Shown piece after piece: positions 12,985 to 17,053 of a DNA stretch of 17,053 bases. The stretch is from JARLFX01 sp036404255 (lineage in GTDB: Bacteria; Acidobacteriota; Terriglobia; Terriglobales; Acidobacteriaceae): contig DASWOP010000192.1 in assembly GCA_036404255.1 (NCBI GenBank), positions 1 through 17,053 on the forward strand, written 5' to 3'. Positions within the stretch are counted from its first letter, which is position 1. Each line of letters starts with the position of its first letter. The position numbers were made by a program, and so were the translations under genes. The notes under the pieces are model-generated. The model worked only from the letters and a program-made list of their open reading frames with translations. It made no database searches and was not told where the DNA came from.

Positions 12985-13695
12985 ATGACACGACGCCGCT
13001 GGATCGCCGACACATGGACGCAAACTCACGCCGCACTCACTGGTGCGCAGGCACAACATCTCGCGCGCGTGCTGCGCGCCGAACCCGGCCAGGTCTTTGA
13101 CGTCGTCGCCGGAGGACACCTCCACCGCGCCGAAATCACCTCCGTTCGGGACGAGGAGGTAATTTTTTTATTGCATGAGGAAATGTCGGCGGAGTCTGCC
13201 CTTCCCCTCCATCTCCTCCTCGCCGTGTTCAAATTTGACCGCTTCGAATGGGCGGTGGAGAAAGCGACCGAGCTCGGCGTCGCGCGCATCACTCCCGTAC
13301 TCGCGCGACGCACAGAAAAACATCTCGCGCAATCTTCCGCCAAGCGCGTCGAACGCTGGCGCCGCATCACCATAGAAGCCGCGCAGCAATCGCGCCGCTC
13401 TGACGTACCTGCGATCGATGATCCGCTTTCGTTGAAAGCCGCGCTCGCAGCCACCACCGCAACCCGGAAAATTCTGCTCGCCGAAACCGAAGAAGACACA
13501 TCGCTCGCTACGGTCCTTGCAACAGGCAAAGGCGCGGAAACAGCCCTCGCCATCGGCCCCGAAGGCGGCTGGACCCCGGATGAAATGGCATTATTCGCCG
13601 CGCAGCAGTGGCGTTCCGTCACCCTCGGCCCGCGCATCCTCCGCGCCGAAACCGCCGCCATCGCCGGCCTCGCCATCGCCTCCGCCCTGCTCTAA
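12985..13695 (+). CDS. rsmE: 16S rRNA (uracil-1498-N3)-methyltransferase
   Basis: A 236-residue SPOUT-class enzyme that methylates N3 of U1498 in 16S rRNA in the small ribosomal subunit. A PUA-like N-terminal domain (about 1-68) recognises RNA. The trefoil-knot domain carries WAVEKATELGVARITPV (89-105), TIEAAQQSRR (129-138), AIGPEGGWTPDE (189-200) and LGPRILRAETAAIAGLA (214-230), all diagnostic for RsmE and forming the SAM-binding knot. The length is normal. Start ATG 12985 gives the expected MTRRRWIAD beginning; no ribosome site is present, but a TATCCT box lies 8 nt upstream. It follows the H1-like gene terminator, so it is probably transcribed separately. Downstream is a repeat-filled region without an obvious strong terminator. 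Confidence 0.95.
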   Translation: MTRRRWIADTWTQTHAALTGAQAQHLARVLRAEPGQVFDVVAGGHLHRAEITSVRDEEVIFLLHEEMSAESALPLHLLLAVFKFDRFEWAVEKATELGVARITPVLARRTEKHLAQSSAKRVERWRRITIEAAQQSRRSDVPAIDDPLSLKAALAATTATRKILLAETEEDTSLATVLATGKGAETALAIGPEGGWTPDEMALFAAQQWRSVTLGPRILRAETAAIAGLAIASALL

Positions 13696-13720
13696 TTTTT
13701 TATGATTCCAATGATTTGCT

Positions 13721-13775
13721 TGTCATCCGCAGCTATTTATTTCTCATCCCATAGCTATTATTTGTCATTCCGCAG
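13721..13775. repeat. Two and a half tandem 21-base units
   Basis: Unit 1 (13721-13741) begins TGTCATCCGCAGCTATTTAT, unit 2 (13742-13762) begins TCTCATCCCATAGCTATTAT, and unit 3 (13763-13775) is cut to TGTCATTCCGCAG and runs into the next repeat. Unit 3 is also the left half of the interspersed repeat, so the array seems to come from partial copies of that family. Confidence 0.65.
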
Positions 13776-13805
13776 CGCAGCGCGGAATCTGCTTTTCGCC
13801 CATGC
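13763..13805. repeat. Interspersed repeat copy with ATTCCGC/GCGGAAT hairpin
   Basis: TGTCATTCCGCAGCGCAGCG continues into CGGAATCTGCTTTTCGCCC. A perfect 7-bp stem ATTCCGC (13767-13773) with GCGGAAT (13782-13788) encloses AGCGCAGC. It is the best-preserved palindromic member of the family in the window. Confidence 0.75.
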
Positions 13806-13843
13806 CAGCGAGAATCTCCATCCCTGTCAACCACTCTTAATCG

Positions 13844-13871
13844 AGTCATTCTGAGCGAAGTCGAAGAATCC
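13844..13871. repeat. Interspersed repeat copy GTCATTCTGAGCGAAGTCGA
   Basis: GTCATTCTGAGCGAAGTCGA followed by AGAATCC. ATTCT and AGAAT pair at its ends. It lacks the CTGCTTTT tail of the other copies. Confidence 0.75.
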
Positions 13872-13962
13872 AGACGCTCCCCACGTCACCCATACCGCCA
13901 AAGAGCTTCCGCTGCACGAACCCCACTCCTCCACTGCCAAAAACTTTCCAACCCAACATCGC

Positions 13963-14018
13963 TGTATCCTGACCTTGAGCGAAGCGAAGGGGAAGAATCT
14001 GCGTCTGCTTTTGCCTCT
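13963..14018. repeat. Interspersed repeat copy ending in CTGCTTTTGCCTC
   Basis: TGAGCGAAGCGAAGGGGAAG runs into AATCTGCGTCTGCTTTTGCC. Its right end matches the copy after cinA (CTGCTTTTGCCTCT), and its left half is a diverged CTGAGCGAAG segment. Confidence 0.7.
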
Positions 14019-14025
14019 AAAACTT

Positions 14026-14111
14026 CAGCACGAAAACCACGGATCAATGCAGATCAAAACCTATAAGGATTCGATCCGTTCTTATCCGTCGTTTCCCTTG
14101 AATCCGTGCTG
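14026..14111. repeat. 86-base element with CAGCACG/CGTGCTG ends and ATCCGT motifs
   Basis: The ends CAGCACG (14026-14032) and CGTGCTG (14105-14111) are a perfect 7-bp inverted pair. Inside, ACGGAT (14039-14044) faces three ATCCGT copies (14074-14079, 14084-14089, 14102-14107). It resembles the ACGGAT...ATCCGT type of dispersed intergenic repeat seen in several bacterial phyla. It contains no gene. Confidence 0.55.
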
Positions 14112-14129
14112 AGTCTTGTTTCCTGACGC

Positions 14130-14142
14130 GTGCGCGTAGCAC
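14130..14142. repeat. GTGC-GCGTA-GCAC palindrome at the VWA gene stop
   Basis: The same 13-base hairpin motif as at 2020-2032, with one loop change. Its last base is the first plus-strand base of the stop codon of the VWA gene (CTA 14142-14144). Confidence 0.5.
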
Positions 14143-15383
14143 TAATGAATGGTCTTCATCCGCCGCGACATGAAATCCATCAGCAGATAATTCCCCAAGG
14201 TCTCCGGCGTAGTGAAGTACGCCTTCCCCCGGCACATCGCGCTCACCTTCTGCACGAACTGCACCAGCGAAAAATCGCTCGCCAGCATAAACGTATTGAT
14301 CATGATGTTCGCCCGCTTGCACCGCGCCACCTCTTCCAGCGTCTCCGCGATCACCAGCGGGTCCAGGCCAAAGGCATTCTTGTAGATGCGCCCATCCGGC
14401 AGCGTCAGCGCGCTCGGCTTGCCGTCCGTGATCATCACGATCTGCTTCATGTCCTTGTTAGACCGCGCCAGAATCCGCTGCGCCACCCGCAGCCCTTCGC
14501 GTGTGTTGGTGTAGTGCGGCCCCACCTTCACCCGCGGCAGCCGCGACACCGGAATCTCCTCCGCCGAGTCATGGAACAGCACCACCGAAAGCGTATCGCC
14601 GGGAAACTGCGTCCGGATCAGGTGCGAGAGCGCCATCGCCACCCGCTTCGCCGGTGTAAACCTGTCCTCGCCATACAGGATCATCGAGTGCGAACAATCC
14701 AGCATCACCACCGTCGCGCAGCTCGACTGATACTCCGACGGATGAATATGCAGGTCGCTGTACTCCAGATTCAGCGGCATCTTCAGCCCCTCGCGCTCGA
14801 TAGCCGACTTTAGCGTCGTCGTCACATCCAGGTTCAGCACATCGCCAAACTCATACGGCCGCGACGCGCCCACCGCCTCAATCCCAGACGCCAGATGCAC
14901 CGTCTCATGCCGCCCGAATGACGACTTCCCCAGCGACCCCAGCAGATCGCGCAGCGTGCGATAGCCAAGGAAGTCCATCGACTTGTCCGTCACTTCGAAG
15001 CGCGCCTCGCTCGGCCCATCATCCTGCTGGCTGCCCATACTGGTCTCGTTCGTCAGCTGGGCATTACCCTGGTCGGCGTCGATGTAGTTCTCCTGCTGCA
15101 GCCGCTCCATCATCTGGTCCAGGAACTCTTCCTGCTGCGCGGCGTCCATGCTCTCCAGCTTTTCGCGCTGCTCGTCGGTCAGCAGGTCACCATCCTCCAG
15201 CGCCTGCCGGATCGCCTCGCGCAGATTGTCCATGGTCAGGTCGCCATTCAGCTCCTGAAACTTCGCCAGCGGATCACTGAAGCCCGAGTCCAGAAAAAAA
15301 TCAGACATCGCCCCCATCAGATCGTCGAGAGATATCTCGCCCGCCAGGTCACCCTTGAATTTTGTATACCGAATGCGCTTCAT
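14142..15383 (-). CDS. von Willebrand factor A (VWA) domain protein, partner of AAA+ ATPase
   Basis: A 413-residue cytosolic protein. The N-terminal part (about 1-125) is acidic, glutamine-rich and predicted helical (for example DAAQQEEFLDQMMERLQQEN, 80-99). A middle region (about 130-215) follows. The VWA domain (about 222-405) has a complete metal-ion-dependent adhesion site: DCSHSM at 229-234 (D229, S231, S233), a threonine in the YTNT loop (about 291-294) and ITDGKPS at 318-324 (D320). Such proteins pair with ChlI/MoxR-like AAA+ ATPases, as ChlD, CoxE, NorD and ViaA do, acting as metal-dependent adaptors in protein remodelling or cofactor insertion. The AAA+ partner lies two genes upstream with a nuclease between. 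The start ATG 15381-15383 is 5 nt after the nuclease stop and has only a weak ribosome site. The client is unknown. Confidence 0.88.
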   Translation of the reverse strand: MKRIRYTKFKGDLAGEISLDDLMGAMSDFFLDSGFSDPLAKFQELNGDLTMDNLREAIRQALEDGDLLTDEQREKLESMDAAQQEEFLDQMMERLQQENYIDADQGNAQLTNETSMGSQQDDGPSEARFEVTDKSMDFLGYRTLRDLLGSLGKSSFGRHETVHLASGIEAVGASRPYEFGDVLNLDVTTTLKSAIEREGLKMPLNLEYSDLHIHPSEYQSSCATVVMLDCSHSMILYGEDRFTPAKRVAMALSHLIRTQFPGDTLSVVLFHDSAEEIPVSRLPRVKVGPHYTNTREGLRVAQRILARSNKDMKQIVMITDGKPSALTLPDGRIYKNAFGLDPLVIAETLEEVARCKRANIMINTFMLASDFSLVQFVQKVSAMCRGKAYFTTPETLGNYLLMDFMSRRMKTIH

Positions 15384-15388
15384 AAAAT

Positions 15389-16258
15389 TTACCGTGATGG
15401 GATGAATTCGACGTCTACTGAAAATCTAATGAGGTCTATGGCTGAATGTTTTTCCAGTTTTTTCTTCACTCGTTCACTTGGCTTGGATGCACCCCCGTGA
15501 ACGAGGATTCCGCGAATTTCCTTCTTCGAAGCTAGCTTTTCTGAAGCTTTTTCCATGTAATGCAACAGTTGATCGATGTTCTCCTCGGTAGCAGTACCCT
15601 GTTTACACTCAACTACGACCAATCGCTTTTCACTGTCTTGGAGCAAAACATCAGCTCGTCGTCTACTTGAAAAGACATACTCTCTGACTTTGGCATTGGG
15701 GTAAACAGTCATGCCATCCTCTAGCCGATGGGGGTAGGCAGCTATATATTCCGAAATAGAGCGTTCCGTTGCAAAGTGATTCTGCAGCGTAGTCCAAACT
15801 GTAATGTCCTTCAGTGCCTGTTCAATTGAATTTGCTAATTGGGACTTGACTGGAGAGATTGTCCTTCGTAAAGTCGCGCCGGTAAAACGTATACCTTCTG
15901 GAAGTTTCGCAATGGCTGAAGGAGATATAGGCCTGCTTCCCACGGTCAAATCCCATTTAACCTCAAAGCGCCGCCCCATTTCGCCCCGTTTGAGCTCCTT
16001 GGTGGCTGGAACTGTAGCTAACCACTCATCGTCCTTAATACGAACAGCGATAACAGTTCCGATGCGTCCCACATGATTATCTTTAAGCTGGACGATGATT
16101 TTGTCGCCAATTGTCACTTTTTGGGCAGCTTGTCGCGCTAATTTCCATGCTGTATCTCGCGTTGAATCATGAAGGGAAAACCGGTTTGGCGGCCATCCGA
16201 TGGCGGCAGTCTGCTCCAAAAACCAGGTCTGCCACAAACCCGGAAATTGGTCTTCCAT
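15389..16258 (-). CDS. NucS-like PD-(D/E)XK nuclease with N-terminal PUA/EVE-like domain
   Basis: A 289-residue protein. The C-terminal part (about 165-289) resembles endonuclease NucS/DUF91: ISEYIAAYPHRLEDGM, then SSRRRADVLL (D about 203), then LVVVECKQGTA (E about 217, K about 219) and NIDQLLHYM. This gives a full D...ExK metal site. The N-terminal part (about 12-115) has W-x2-W, then VTIGDKIIVQLKDNHVGRIG, DDEWLATVP and GEMGRRFEVKWDL. It looks like a small beta-barrel of the PUA/EVE kind, but that is inference. The ATG at 16256-16258 has a strong GGAAGGTG site; a TTG at 16282 overlapping the AAA+ stop is the alternative. GC content (roughly 47%) is far below both flanking genes, which suggests horizontal acquisition. 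Likely a DNA-cutting defence or repair enzyme; the substrate is unknown. Confidence 0.75.
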   Translation of the reverse strand: MEDQFPGLWQTWFLEQTAAIGWPPNRFSLHDSTRDTAWKLARQAAQKVTIGDKIIVQLKDNHVGRIGTVIAVRIKDDEWLATVPATKELKRGEMGRRFEVKWDLTVGSRPISPSAIAKLPEGIRFTGATLRRTISPVKSQLANSIEQALKDITVWTTLQNHFATERSISEYIAAYPHRLEDGMTVYPNAKVREYVFSSRRRADVLLQDSEKRLVVVECKQGTATEENIDQLLHYMEKASEKLASKKEIRGILVHGGASKPSERVKKKLEKHSAIDLIRFSVDVEFIPSR

Positions 16259-16278
16259 GCAGTTCACCTTCCAATAGT

Positions 16279-17053
16279 TCAATTGAAGCCTCTTTTCGTC
16301 CGGTCCCGCGGGCTGATCTCTTCCATCTCGCGCTCGCGCCGCTGCTGGTTATGCTCCGCTGCGGTCTTCGCATCGCGCTTGATCTTCTCCACCGAAGCAG
16401 CAAACCCGCGCTCTTCGCTGCGGCTCAGTCGCTTGTGCGCGTACATGCCTTCCAGCAGGAACTCCGCCGCGCTCACCAGTTCCTCCGCGCCCGCCTTCTT
16501 CTCCAACTGCAGCGGCTTCAGCTTGTCGAAGAGTCCCTGTATCTGCTGCAACTCCTTCAGCGATTCCCCCGCCGGCTGATCGTCGCCCAGCTTCACCGTT
16601 CCGCCCAGGTTGAACCACTGCTCGATCTGCTGCGTATTCGTCTCCGCAAAATACTCGTCGAACACATGCTGCACCGAGAGCCGGATAATCTCGCGCACCA
16701 CCGTATCCGCGCCGCGCATCTCGCCCTCATACTCCAGCTCGATCTTTCCCGTAATCCCCGGCAGCGCGGCATACACATCGGCCACCCGCGGCACCGCAAC
16801 CGTCTCTCCATGCGTCAGCGCACGCCGCTCAGCATTCGAAAGCACAAGCTCCAACGTCGAGATCGGCAGCCGCTGCGAAACGCCGCTGCGCTTGTCCACC
16901 TTCTTATCCACGCGTGCCGTAAACGCAATCTGCTCCACAATCTGCCGGATATACTGTGGCACCGCGATCGCATGCTCCGCGCCGCGCTCCTGCCAGCTCT
17001 CCTGCGCCGTAATCCGAATCCCCTCATCGACCGACTCCGGATAGTGCGTGCGA
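16279..17053 (-). CDS. ChlI/MoxR-like AAA+ ATPase, C-terminal part (cut by window edge)
   Basis: The 257 visible residues are the C-terminal part of a larger protein whose ATP-binding P-loop lies beyond the right edge. The frame is open to the last full codon, starting THYPESVDEGIRITAQESW after an arginine. The segment DKRSGVSQRLPISTLELVLSNAERRAL is the sensor-2-type region of magnesium chelatase I-like ATPases, and ALPGITGKIELEYEGEMRGAD is also typical. The last about 80 residues are charged and helical. Family members are often annotated as magnesium chelatase or sigma-54-interacting regulator, but there is no chlorophyll pathway evidence here. It ends at TGA 16279-16281, 20 nt before the nuclease ATG. 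Together with the VWA protein it forms an AAA+/VWA remodelling pair. An internal GTG at 16962 is not the true start. Confidence 0.85.
   Translation of the reverse strand, partial: RTHYPESVDEGIRITAQESWQERGAEHAIAVPQYIRQIVEQIAFTARVDKKVDKRSGVSQRLPISTLELVLSNAERRALTHGETVAVPRVADVYAALPGITGKIELEYEGEMRGADTVVREIIRLSVQHVFDEYFAETNTQQIEQWFNLGGTVKLGDDQPAGESLKELQQIQGLFDKLKPLQLEKKAGAEELVSAAEFLLEGMYAHKRLSRSEERGFAASVEKIKRDAKTAAEHNQQRREREMEEISPRDRTKRGFN

Noticed and set aside
13696..14141. CRISPR array or tRNA in the repeat-rich region after rsmE
   Set aside because: The repeats are unequal in spacing and sequence with no constant spacer length, and no cloverleaf or CCA-type 3' end is visible.
16259..16282. TTG start of the nuclease overlapping the AAA+ stop by 4 nt
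   Set aside because: Attractive as a coupled start, but the ATG at 16258 has a far better Shine-Dalgarno (GGAAGGTG). Kept as an alternative only.

Overview
The window looks like a chromosomal segment from a GC-rich acidobacterium, most likely class Terriglobia (Granulicella, Edaphobacter or Terriglobus type). The reasons are the omega subunit, which resembles the acidobacterial form, the general character of the proteins, strong GC3 bias in most genes, and intergenic repeats of the kind GTCATTCTGAGCGAAG and GTGCGCGAAGCAC. This placement is recognition, not a database result.

Left part (1-6628, all + strand): the 3' end of an unknown gene, an orphan four-helix membrane protein of lower GC, then a tightly packed housekeeping run cinA, plsY, gpsA, ftsY, ribD, ribE. 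These cover pyridine nucleotide salvage or repair, the first acyl transfer and the glycerol-3-phosphate supply for phospholipids, the SRP receptor, and riboflavin synthesis. Several joins are overlaps or short gaps, so much of this run is probably co-transcribed. ftsY and ribE may also have their own leaderless starts.

Middle part (6629-10619, - strand): rho, rpoZ and comM, with a perfect 10-bp hairpin terminator between the convergent ribE and rho genes. rpoZ has a strong promoter candidate far upstream, giving a structured leader of about 360 nt in an AT-rich, otherwise gene-free 528-base stretch.

Right part: a secreted HEAT-repeat protein (+), convergent by 6 nt with a SAM methyltransferase (-). 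Next comes a 39-residue lysine-rich histone H1-like protein with a near-consensus promoter and a strong terminator, then rsmE. A 446-base intergenic region after rsmE is packed with short interspersed repeats. The last 2.9 kb (- strand) is a ChlI/MoxR-like AAA+ ATPase (cut by the window edge), a low-GC PD-(D/E)XK nuclease with an unusual N-terminal domain, and a von Willebrand A protein. AAA+ and VWA proteins normally work as a pair, and the nuclease sits between them in the same transcription unit. This is the most interesting arrangement in the window.

No tRNA, rRNA, CRISPR array, transposase or riboswitch of a family I recognise was found.
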